From contig JAKZAP010000014.1 of the NCBI GenBank assembly GCA_023053575.1, forward strand, positions 7,874,001-7,938,000: a stretch of 64,000 nucleotides of DNA, in the 5' to 3' direction. Position 1 is the first letter of the stretch. Each line of letters starts with the position of its first letter. Positions 12,095-22,600 of this stretch are shown in pieces. The position numbers were made by a program, and so were the translations under genes. Under the pieces are notes generated by a model, which did not search any database, was not told the DNA's origin, and saw only the letters and a list, made by a program, of their open reading frames with translations. Source of the DNA: Branchinecta lynchi. Its lineage: Eukaryota; Arthropoda; Branchiopoda; Anostraca; Branchinectidae.

Positions 12095-12713
12095 TATTTA
12101 TGTTTAAGTATTTTTCGAACCAGGTTCCCAATTGTTTCTTGAATATGTTTATTTCAGGAGGTGCTGTACATAATTATCCAACGCGTAATGCTAGTGACAT
12201 ACGAATGCCACAGGTTGTTAGCACAAGGTCACTATTTTAACTACGTCATGCTGGGCCGATTGTATGGAATATATTGTCAGAATCGTTAAGAAGGTCAGAG
12301 AATTTGTATGAGTTCCGTCGAGATCTTAAAACCCTTTTTCTCCACCAATATGAGTTTTAAATCGTTTTATGTTGATTTGAGTCGTTCTCAGGTTGGCCCA
12401 GATTCCGTTATGTTTATTTAATCATTTATTCTTTATTTATTTATTTGGTTTTGTTTGTTTTTGGAGACGGGATTTTGGAGTGAATAGATTTTTTTTTGTT
12501 GGGTGTTCGACCAGGAACCGAGAAAGTGTTTTGTTTATTTTTTTCTTTTCTCTTCCTCTCTTTTTCTTATTTCTTTCTTTATTATAGTGTTATGTAGGTT
12601 AATCTCTTAAAGGGGGTTTGTTAAACCTCTTAACAAGTGTAAACTTCTAGAGGGTTTTGTAGTTCTTAGTATTTTTTTCTATAAACCCCATATATAATCT
12701 AATCTAATCTAAT
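12095..12713 (+). pseudogene. 5'-truncated CR1-like LINE: C-terminal ORF2 remnant, 3' UTR and (TCTAA)n tail
   Basis: 12155-12237 reads HNYPTRNASDIRMPQVVSTR then SLFNYVMLG. After a one-base frameshift near 12255 it continues IVWNILSESLRRSENLYEFR to a stop at 12358. This is the family's closing pattern (YxTR...LxP...W..LP..LR...FK..LK). The tail ends AATCTAATCTAATC and joins the HINE core. Confidence 0.7.
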
Positions 12714-12714
12714 C

Positions 12715-13080
12715 AACTTCAAATAAAACTTTTACTTTTAACAAACTTTCCAGTTTGGGCCGATTCTGGACGAATTACTTGTCCGGTGACAAAATGGCTT
12801 TCACCATCGTGTTCAGCATGTCTTCTTACCCCATAATCGACTATCACATTATCTGTTTAAAAATATTTCATTTGCCCCATGATTTAAACCCCCTCCCCAA
12901 CCGAAATGTAGGGCTACAGAGCCCATCTGCGAACTCAACCTTACTCTTGACCAAACGAATCCTCACACCAAGTTTCATCAAAATATTTCATTCCTTTCGA
13001 GAGCTATAGTGCGCACAGATGGACAACTTTTGCGATGTTATGGGTATCCCCCACTTACGTTTTGGGATCCCGAAAACAGG
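12715..13080 (+). repeat. HINE-like family 2: last core unit and 3' end
   Basis: Continues the core unit interrupted at 12094 (caacttcaaataaaactttt), then gtagggctacagagcccatc, aagtttcatcaaaatatttc, and ends CACTTACGTTTTGGGATCCC. The GACGG microsatellite is reduced here. Confidence 0.7.
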
Positions 13081-13379
13081 ATTTAGGAATGGTTAAAATG
13101 AATTTTTAAGATTAAAAAATTTTAAAAGTCTGTTTTACTGTTTTCTTTTTGCAAACCGTGCAGTTGTAAAATTAAGTGTAAGCAAAGTCAAACCAAAGAA
13201 AAGTGAAATATAGTAGACACAGCTTTTACAGACTGGTTTTGTTTTCCTCACCCAAATAAATTTAGCAATTAAATAGATCAGCAAATTGTCGAACGAAATA
13301 CACGTAGCCTGTTTTCTCGTTGCTTTCAGTCCGGATAGTCCCCAGGAAGTCACTCCCTCCAAACTTCTTTCCCACCAAT

Positions 13380-13510
13380 TTTATTAAATCTTAGGCTCTT
13401 GTGTTGGTGAGGAAAGTGAGATTACTTTTTTCAGATACCACGATAAGTTACCACAGTAACCGGCCAGATGCCACGATAACATCAAAAACGCCTGTTGACC
13501 GTGGTATACA
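13380..13510 (+). repeat. Partial GATACC-family MITE
   Basis: Matches the second half of the element at 10955: agtgagattacttttttcag, gccagatgccacgataac, gaccgtggta. No clear ends. Confidence 0.55.
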
Positions 13511-13524
13511 CATTACTTGCAGTT

Positions 13525-13903
13525 TTGCACTTACGAAGCTTACGAAGCCGATTTATTGCTTAACCTCGGACTGGAGAAAAATTCTTATCATTAAATACTT
13601 TACTACTAAAAAAAAGGATCTTTACATGGAACTATCACATTATCGGAAAGGTACGCCACAAGCAAAATCAGCCTGATTTTTACTTGAGTCGAGAGATACT
13701 AGCAGACAACAGAACGTGGTAAAACTTAGGTTAAAACAGTGTGCTGCAGGGCAAAATTTAAGATTTGTTATCTGTCGGTCATGGAAGTTTAGATCTAAAG
13801 TTTAGATCAATACATCTCATTCTGACAAAATATGATGAAAAACCTCTTAACACCCGACGCCTTAATAACTAGCCTTGCTGACTTTACCGGTAGCACTGCC
13901 AGC
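13525..13903 (+). repeat. Left half of an unnamed repeat interrupted by a hAT element
   Basis: Inverted copy of 17880-17380 (cgatttattgcttaacctcg, gtacgccacaagcaaaatca, cactgccagc). The other half resumes at 15570 after the hAT insertion. Confidence 0.75.
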
Positions 13904-15569
13904 CAGGGGCGTAGCTAGCTCTTCTCTGTTGGGGGGGGTGGGGGCGGGTGAGAAGCGGCGTAGTGCCGACAGTTGGGTGTCGTAAATTGTGACGACTGGG
14001 GGGCTGTGCCCCGCAGAACCCCCTTTCGGGTCCGTTCCATACTCATAGATCCCAGGGAATTGCAGCAACTGCACTAAAATGACTCGTAGTTGACTAGGGT
14101 AAATTTGACTTGAACGTGTGTGTCAACATTTCCTCATTTTTAATTCCATCTTTTCTTCAAGGTTAAAAGTAGATATATCAGTATGGCAAATGTAGTCCAG
14201 ACATGGATGGTCCCAGTCCACGCCCGTCGTAGTTAATTTGAAATGTTCACTTGCTTTAATTTCGATAACCAAATTACTAACTTTAAAGCACAGCTCTTAC
14301 TAGAAATGGCTTTTTCACGATAAAATGGCCCAGAAATATTGTTTTTTAAAAATATTTATACTTTCCTTTAGAAATTAGGGATTCTCTTGTTAGCGCTTGT
14401 AGACTCTGGCCAGGCTTCGTTGGAAAAATGTTGGATTTTTTGCGCAACTAATTTAAATTTGTCTGTTAAATGTATAGAAGTGGGAGAAAAATCCTGTTTT
14501 GCCACGTCTGACAACAACGGCGCTCTGATGTGCACAAGTTATTGTCTGGCAAACCCTCGAAATCTCCGCTAGATCTGAAAAGCGAAAGATTCAAATAATG
14601 CGACAAACATAGATTTTGTTAAGAAGCAGATTAAAAAATCTCGGCTAGATCTGAAAAGCGAAAAATTCAAATAAAGTGACAAACATAGATTTTGTTAAGA
14701 AGCAGATTTCAGAGGAAAATAGACGCACGTTGTCACTGGATGTGTGAAAACAGTGAAAAGCAAGAGGGGTCCTTTAATACCGCGAGCCAGGCCGTCCTTA
14801 TGAGAGAACCCTGCCGCAGCCAAAAATGAAAGATACATTTTACAGCGACGGCCATACCAGTGGTTGTTTTTTTCAAGACGAGTCTAATTGAATAATAATA
14901 GATAGCCGAGATGCTAAGAAGGTCTTAGCTTCTCTGAAAGGATGAAGCCTGAGCTATTCGAGTATAACAACAGAAATTCTAAAAGCAATTATACAAAGGC
15001 AAAGTTTTTTCAATGCCACACAACGCGGGCATTTTATCACATTTCTCGTTCGTTCTAGTCGTCTCAGAATTTACCCTAGTGCAAAATAAAGAATGTCCGT
15101 CTGGCTTAATACTCGCACAATCACTCGAAACAATAATCTCGAAGATTATTCAAATAATCTTTGCAATAACTTTTGTACTGGTACGTCTGCTACCACAAAC
15201 ATAACATAACTGATTAACTGAATGCGAGCGAGATTCCGTGTCGCATAGCAACAACATAGTTGTATTTTGCTGCATGCACAGCGTCGTGTTCCCGGAGACC
15301 GGATGTGTGGCAATGCAAAATCTGAGGTCAGACGTGAAACTTCTATATCGAACTTTTTCTTGAATCTCCTGACCTTTAGAGTATGCGTTAGCAGAACTGT
15401 ATTGCAGAAACACGTATGGAAAACGTAACAGTATGTAAATATACAAAATAAATTCCATAAAATAGCACGGACCAAGCGACGGCGCTTCGCTCCGACGCTT
15501 GTCCCGTGTGCCGACGATTCTTGCGACATTGGGGGGGGGGGTGGCTCACCCCACCTCGCTACGCCCCTG
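13904..15569. mobile_element. Non-autonomous hAT element, 1,666 bp, exact 8-bp target duplication
   Basis: Ends CAGGGGCGTAGCTAGC and CCTCGCTACGCCCCTG; perfect duplication CTGCCAGC at 13896-13903 and 15570-15577. A paralogous empty site at 17325-17385 (inverted) has the flanks joined with one CTGCCAGC. No transposase frame is visible; two ~76-bp direct repeats lie at 14559-14707. Confidence 0.9.
14559..14707. repeat. Two ~76-bp direct repeats
   Basis: Units share gctagatctgaaaagcgaaa and acatagattttgttaagaag, 75-77 bp apart, inside the hAT element. Confidence 0.9.
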
Positions 15570-15617
15570 CTGCCAGCCCCCCATTTAGCTTGTCGAGGTG
15601 AGCGCCTAGATGAGCTG

Positions 15618-15981
15618 AACTTGGCAGTTATCGTTGTATCTGATACCATGGTCAAAAAGGTGTGTTTATAGTTATCGGGGTATCTGACCGGTTATCGTGG
15701 TATCTGATATTCAGATACCACGGTCCGACCGTGGTAACTGGTCATGGTATCGAAAAAATATCTCACTTTCATCAATTTTTGTCAAATTGGTGGGAACTGG
15801 GTGGGAAAGAAGTTTGGTACTTCGTGACTGAATATCAGTTTTTCTTTTGGGATGACTTTGACAAGAGCAATTTCGGCAACTGTCGTTTTTGCAGAGCAAC
15901 CATATACCAGATACCACAGTAACTGCATTGCAAATCCAGTTACCGTGGTAACAGATACCATGGTATCTGCGAAAACGGAAC
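15618..15981 (-). mobile_element. GATACC-family MITE, copy in minus orientation
   Basis: Reverse complement of the element at 10955: GATACCATGGTATCTGCGAA at the right, the conserved ttcttttgggatgactttga inside. Its right end abuts the MITE at 15985, leaving only the latter's ATT duplication between them. Confidence 0.7.
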
Positions 15982-15984
15982 ATT

Positions 15985-16299
15985 GAGCGTGTTCCACCCT
16001 TCTAACAATAGTTACTAATAGTAACTATTTCCGTTCCATCCTCACGAAAAGTTACTACGCTGACCGTTCCAACCTTGTCGGAATAGTAACTAATAGTTAC
16101 TATTTGCTTACCATGCTCGGGACCGTAGTAAGCGTAGTAACTACGCATCTCTGTAACGTGATTGGTCGGATTCGCCCCTGGCGTGAGATCCTGCTGGAAA
16201 ACAGAAAAATCGTTCCAGCCTTGACGGCGAAAAGCCAGAATTCGTGAAAGCCAGAATGCGTAGTGAATACGGTAAGTAGGATGGAATTGGAACACGCTC
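15985..16299 (+). mobile_element. MITE with GAGCGTGTTCC ends, copy 3, just upstream of ZC3HC1
   Basis: Ends GAGCGTGTTCCA / GGAACACGCTC; ATT duplication at 15982-15984 and 16300-16302. Only 50 bp separate it from the predicted ZC3HC1 start codon, so it occupies the proximal promoter or 5' UTR. Confidence 0.88.
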
Positions 16300-16349
16300 A
16301 TTAACTCATTGACAAAATTGTCGGCGCCAAATTCAAGGCGAATCCAGGC

Positions 16350-16605
16350 ATGGAATTTCTCAGGAATTTTTACATTGAGCATTCAACCAGGCCTCCTCAG
16401 CCTAACGAAACTGCAGAAAGAGATAAGGAGTATTTGCAGAATCTCAAAACTTACAGTTTCCAAAACTGGCTGGATAAACCCCAGCTACTTAATCCGGATA
16501 TCTGTTCTGTGTATGGATGGAGATGCTCGAAGGAAAATATGCTGAGTTGCAGGAAGTGCCAAGCAGCTTTGCTTGTAAAGCTACCAAGTAATCATTCAAT
16601 TGATT
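16350..16605 (+). CDS. ZC3HC1: ZC3HC1 exon 1 with probable start codon
   Basis: ATG 16350 (context ggcATGG) is the only in-frame ATG after the TAA at 16302-16304, so it is the likely start unless an upstream exon splices in. Donor is GATT|gtgagt, phase 1. Encodes SFQNWLDKPQLLNPDICSVY and the CRKC half of the first C3HC zinc domain. Confidence 0.85.
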
Positions 16606-19600
16606 GTGAGTTTTTTTTAGAATCAGTCTTTATTGTGATTGTGACAGCTCTGTTGATTATTTACTATCACTTATTTGTAGGAACTGGTAAGGTCAAGGAC
16701 TGCAAAGAAATACCAGCTTGAAGTTTTTGCCTACTGCCCAGTTGTTCCAAGTTGTCTCCAGTAAGGGCAGCAGTACTCTGTCAGTACTACATACCCAAGC
16801 CAAAAATTCAGAAATTCCCACTAAATCACCACCTGCGTTAGAAATTTCGAGGAGATAACTTACTGTATGCATGGGCTTTGCTGGGGCTTTGGGCCATACG
16901 GGTGGCAGTGTTTTGAAAGAAGTGTCACTGCCAGTCTTACTGCCCAGCCTCCGAGGTAGTTAGCTCAAATAATTAGTCTCATTAAAACTCGCATTGTATT
17001 CACCCCAGTTTCGCCCAGCTTCAAGATGTAATATAAAGATTCTGTTTATCTGCCAAAAAGAATTGTAAGCCGTTTGTTTTTTCCTTTTGTTGAAGGGCTG
17101 CTGTTCACTCATGAGAAAAAAACACATACAAAACTTAACTCAATCCCTTACAGGATATTTGGGTAGTTTCACCACTAAAAATGTAAATTTTAATTGTTTC
17201 TTTTTCTTATGATCTTAGAAGTATTTTTGTCTTGCTTTATTAACCCATATATTTTTAGACAAATATGCTGTGGCGACCGAGTCAATAAATATTCCTTTAG
17301 CCCAAGCTGACTTTGAAGCATGGCCACGAAAGTTCAGCTCATCTGGGCGCTCACCCAGAAAAGCTAAATGGGGGGCTGGCAGTGCACCGGGTAAAGTCAG
17401 TAAGGCTAGTTATCAAGGCAAATATTCTTTGAGCCCAAGTTGACTTTGAAATATCGCTGATGAAGAATCATAGCTGATATATCCGTTGTAAACATTGTTT
17501 GAATAAAAGTTATCAAAGCTTTGGTAGTTCTGTGTTCTCGAGCGTCTGGAATCATATTAGTCGCATGTTTTGAGAGGCAGGCTATTTCTAGTCGTTCAGA
17601 TACAAAGAGGTTTTGTAATCATATTTTGTCAGAATGAGAAGTATGATTGCTAGATCTAAACTTCCATAACCGACAGATCACAAATCTTGAATTTTGCCCT
17701 GCAGCACACTGTTTTAACCTAAGTTTTACCACAATCTGTTGTCTACTAGTATCTCTCGATTCACGTTAAAATCAGGCTGATTTTGCTTGTGGCGTACCTT
17801 TCCGATAATGTGATTTAATGATAAGAATTTTTCTCCAGTCCGAGGTTAAACAATAAATCGGCTTTGTAAGCAATGAGAGAAGATTGAAATCGGGTCTGAT
17901 TATTGCAACGCGTCATTTAATTTTTATTTTGTGTTTGAACTCTAAATTCAGAACAAGTCAACTCCATTTAACTTTTTTTTTTTCTGGCTGATCAGTACTT
18001 CTTTTTTGGAAAGTCTCGAACAAGCACATTGTCCAACTTCCAGCTAAATATCTCACATTTTTCTGGAATCGTCGCGAACAAAGACAGACGGGCAGATCCT
18101 GCTAAGCGGCCCTTACCTTTATTTGGGATCCAAAAAGGCGATCTGATCATACAGGATTCCACAGAATTTGCCTGCAGGGCCTTTTATAGTAGGCTCTATT
18201 TACTGGAAAGTCACGTCATTTCATTCAGATTTTAGGCTTGAAATTTCTGGGCTTGGGCGGCATTAAAAGCTATATAGAATTTGTTGCGGGGTAGTAGGGT
18301 TTTGACCCAAAGAAGTCATGGCCTGCTTCAAAAATTTCGCCTGTGGCGCTCATTTTCGTTCTGTCTGATATATAGTTTTGCGGATATAGTGCTGTGATTC
18401 TTGGCTACTGTTTCTAACTGGTATGACTCTTGGGCCTTCTGTACATCTGCCAGTCGTATATTTTAAGATACTCACCTCACACGCCCAAGCCCTTCAAACC
18501 GCTGCTAAGCTCTGAGATAAAACTAGACTTCTAATCTTCAGTCTTCAACGCTAGCAGTTATCAACTTGCAGTTATTAACTTGAAACGAGCAGCAGAGCGC
18601 CAGCAGGCGCCCTGCCACCCCCGCCTCGAGTTTTGGCTAGCGACGCCCCTGCCTATGCCAAACGCTGGATAGCTGTTGGTACCTTAACCCTGATCCAGGG
18701 GAGTCGCATATGGGGGGACGGATGCCGCCCCCCCCTTAATGTTGTCAGACAGTCGTTAAAAAATAACCGAGTCGGCCCGAAGCACCACAATTTTTCGTAA
18801 AAACAGTTGATTTTTTCTCGGAAACAGTCGGTTTTTCGTCAAATTAGTATTTTTTCTTAGAAACAGTCGGGTTTCCTGCAAAAACAGTCGGTAAAAATGA
18901 CCAGCCAGTCGGTAAATACCTTGCCCCCCGCAAAAAAAATTATTTTGGCTAGTAATGCCTCTGCCCTGACCTCCCCTACTACAGAGTCCGTTCTCACTCA
19001 GAGTCCGTTCAGATCGCACCTACCTGTTTTACCTGTGATCAGCATACAAGCGACGTCAATGCAGCGGTGTTTAATTGAAATCGCGGAGTGACTTTCTTGA
19101 TAACTGATCGTAAGTGGCTCTGTGTTGAGTGAGAACGCGGGGGCAGTGTTTGAACTTTACTCTATCAAGAACCAGTGCCTGAAATGGCGTAGCCAGCTAT
19201 TTCAGGTTGAAGTTTCCAGATCTACGTTTTAAAACACACTGTTCAAACCCCGTTTAAATAAGGCTATCTCCGCAATCACTGATCACAACGTCATCAGTCA
19301 ATTTTGCCGCCCCGACCCAAATTGTTGGTCGATAGACAAAAATTTATCGGGTAACACATGGGCAAACAAACAGTTTTCGTGTGCCCCGAGTGCCGAGTGC
19401 GAGCCGGAAGCGGGACAGTACAGTGTTCACGCTGCTTGCAATGGCTCCACCCGAAGTGTGCAGGGATCTCTACAGCCGATAGGCAACTAGCTGGTGAGTG
19501 GCTTTGTTTAAACTGCCAAACTGCAACTTCAGCCCCTCTTTCAAAAACGCCAGGTTCCGATTCTAAGCCTGGACTGAAAGCTTCTACCCCTGCTGCTGCC

Positions 19601-22600
19601 TCTCCCCGTCTCAATCCCAAATCTACCGGAGCTACTCCCACAGCTAAATCACTGACGCCTAAACCTTCGTCGAAGTCTACCGCAACTCTAAATCAACCCC
19701 CCACCCTTTCTTGTGATTGCAAAAAACGCGCAAATGAAATAATAGCATTACAAGAAAACTGCCTACTGTTGCAAAAAGAAATCCTCAACCGTGATGAACT
19801 TATCTCTGCTTTACACAAAGAAGTCCACGAGATGTCCAATTATCGTTCGGAGCTGTCTCTGAAGCTCGCCAATCAAGCCGGCGAAATAAAAGAGCTAAGT
19901 GCGGAAATTGAACTTCGCGAATCGAGACTAAACGTGATTCATAATGAGCTCGCGGCTTTGCGTAATGCACAGCAATCGATGGTGTCAAAAACAAGCCTAC
20001 TAGAGGCTGATAGTGAGACAAATGTGAGAACAATCGCTGATCTAAAAAATCGGCTTGAGCAACTCCAGTTGTCCAGTGAAAATCATTATCTGACGAAAAA
20101 CGATGCTGCAAACCAGTGCAGTCTCGAGTGCAGTTTCACCGATTTCGTACCGAACGTGCAAGATTCATTTAGAAAGGAAATATCGGGCATTTCGTCATTC
20201 CCGCCTGAAGCCCAAGTGACTAATCCCGTAGGTAACCGGTCAAACAAGTCCAATCTAGCTAAGTGCTTTACTTTTATCGCTACCGGTAAATGCAAGTCCG
20301 GTGATGCCTGTTGTTTTGCTCACGAATTGCCAAGAAACTCTGATTTGACGGCTGCAAAGCAAACGAATAAGGAAACCAAAGTGCGTGAAATTAACGAAAA
20401 ACAAAACGCACGCACACGTATGGAGCCAAAAGTTTGCATGAGGTTCCTGAAGGGAAACTGTGTGACTGCTAGTTGTAGTTCCTTGCATGTTTGCAAATTT
20501 TATCTGACAGGATCTTGTAGTAAGAAAAAGTGTAAATTTGACCACGTGACAATTTGTCAATCGTTTTCTAGTGGAAGATGTTTCGGATGTGATAATGCTC
20601 ATGTAACAATCCCAAAATACTTCCTAAAGACTGGGTCCGAAAAATCTTCCACCGAAAACCACCATTTTTTAGCACGAGGGCCAGTGACACAGAGGACAAC
20701 CCTCAAACGTCATCCTCTGCTTCCAGCTGTTCCCAGCTGTGGTACTTACCCGCGACTGAAAAGCATATTCGATCCCATACCCCCTCTCCATTTCTTAGAA
20801 CGTCATTTTTTAGAACGGAGGCCAGTGACACAGAGGACAACCCCCAAACCCCATCCTCTGCTTCAAGCGGTGTCCGTTTGTGGCACTTATCCGAGAGCGA
20901 AAAGCATACTCGACCCCATACCCCCTCCCCCTTCCACTCATCATTTCTCCCATCTGTCACTCGTGCAGTCATATCACAAGCCTCGTTTCCCCCTGGCTCC
21001 CCCAAGCCCCCTCAATCAAAACCATCGTCGGGTGTCAAAGCAAATAAACTTCCCTTTCCCACCACCTCCTTTCCCTTATCTGGGTACCGCAGTGTAACAG
21101 ATAATTCTACTACTGGCGACGACGCAGTTTTGCTTGTATCATCAATCCCAGTAAAAAATAGATTTGAGCCCCTCACTTACAGTGATATCATGATTCCTAC
21201 GGTTGGGAGCCGGAATTCCTTGGCACCTCCTCCTGTTTGCCAGATTGTTTTGGAAAACAGCTTCTCATCCATCCCTCGTACTCAGCTTCCTGGTAAATCT
21301 AAATCCCATCCGCGTCCTCCTACTTCCGCGTCAAATCGTTCGCCAGATGAAAAGGGTTGTCCTGGGAGTCCCACCCGGGAGCATACAAATAATAATCAAC
21401 GGTATCACTTCCCTCGCCTCTTATTAAGTAATGCAGAAAGCCTTAACTTTGATAAACTTATTGAACTTGAACTTACTGCAAAAAATTTAGCCTCGGATTT
21501 AATTTGCATTACTGAGGTTCAATCCCAGAACACCGATACTTTGAAGATGGCTGATTTCCATGAGTTTGTTAAACTTCGACCACATGACCATAAGCTTGGT
21601 AAAAAGGGTGGAGGAGTTTTGATTTTTTGCCGTAATAATTTGTCACCTATCGAAGTAAAAGTTCCCGGAATTAATGAATATGATGAAATGATTTGGATAA
21701 AAGTTAAACCAAAAATTTTACCTCGCCCCTTCAGTAACATTATTGTGGGTTGCTTTTATTATTCACCGGGCCAAAAATCAGAGCAGCGAAAAGATTTCTT
21801 GGACAAACTTCATGCATCTCTTGATTACCTCCAGTCAAAACATCCTAACGCTGGGATCCTGCTTGCTGGGGACGGGAATGAGCTAAACCTCAGTAACCTT
21901 TGTCGGGGAGCAAATTTAAAACAAATCGTTAATATTCCAACGACAAAAGGTGGCACTTCACTCGACATAATATGCACAAACATGCATGAATTTTATCAAA
22001 AACCCAATTCCCTCCCCCCGCTTGGCGGAAGCTACCATTTCACGTTATCACTAAACCCAATACAAGGCCTGATTCCTAAGTACAAGTTTGATGAATTTAA
22101 ATACCGTCCAATTACCGATGGTGGCCTGCTTAAGTTTGGGTCATGGCTGTCAGAGGAGCTATGGGATGATGTCCTTGCTGCTGATGATTCTAATAAGAAG
22201 GCCGAAATTTTTCAAGAAAAGCTTCTTAATAATTATGTCCTTCACTTCCCAGAAGTCAAAAAGAAAAGATGTTCTAATGATAAGCCGTACGTGAACGATG
22301 CACTGAAAAATTTAATCCGCCAAAAACTAAGGCTATTCCGTCAAGGAAAATTTGAAGAAGCTAACCTATTAAGAAAATGTATAAAAAAGCAGATCCGAAA
22401 AGCTTCATCCGAGTACTACCGTAACAAAGTAAGCGAACTCTTCAAATCCCGACCAAAGCAGTGGTATAACACAGTCAGGAAAATTAGCGGTAAAACGGTC
22501 AAAATTGTTGATTTCAACCTTGATGAACCGCCAGAAACCACAGCTAATTCGCTAAATAAACACCTTTCGGCTATTGTGCAAACTCTTGCTCCTCTCCCAA

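Noticed and set aside
18691..18978. hAT MITE with CAGGGGAGTCGCATA / CAGGGCAGAGGCATT ends
   Set aside because: Termini match poorly and the flanking 8 bp (ccctgatc, acctcccc) do not agree.
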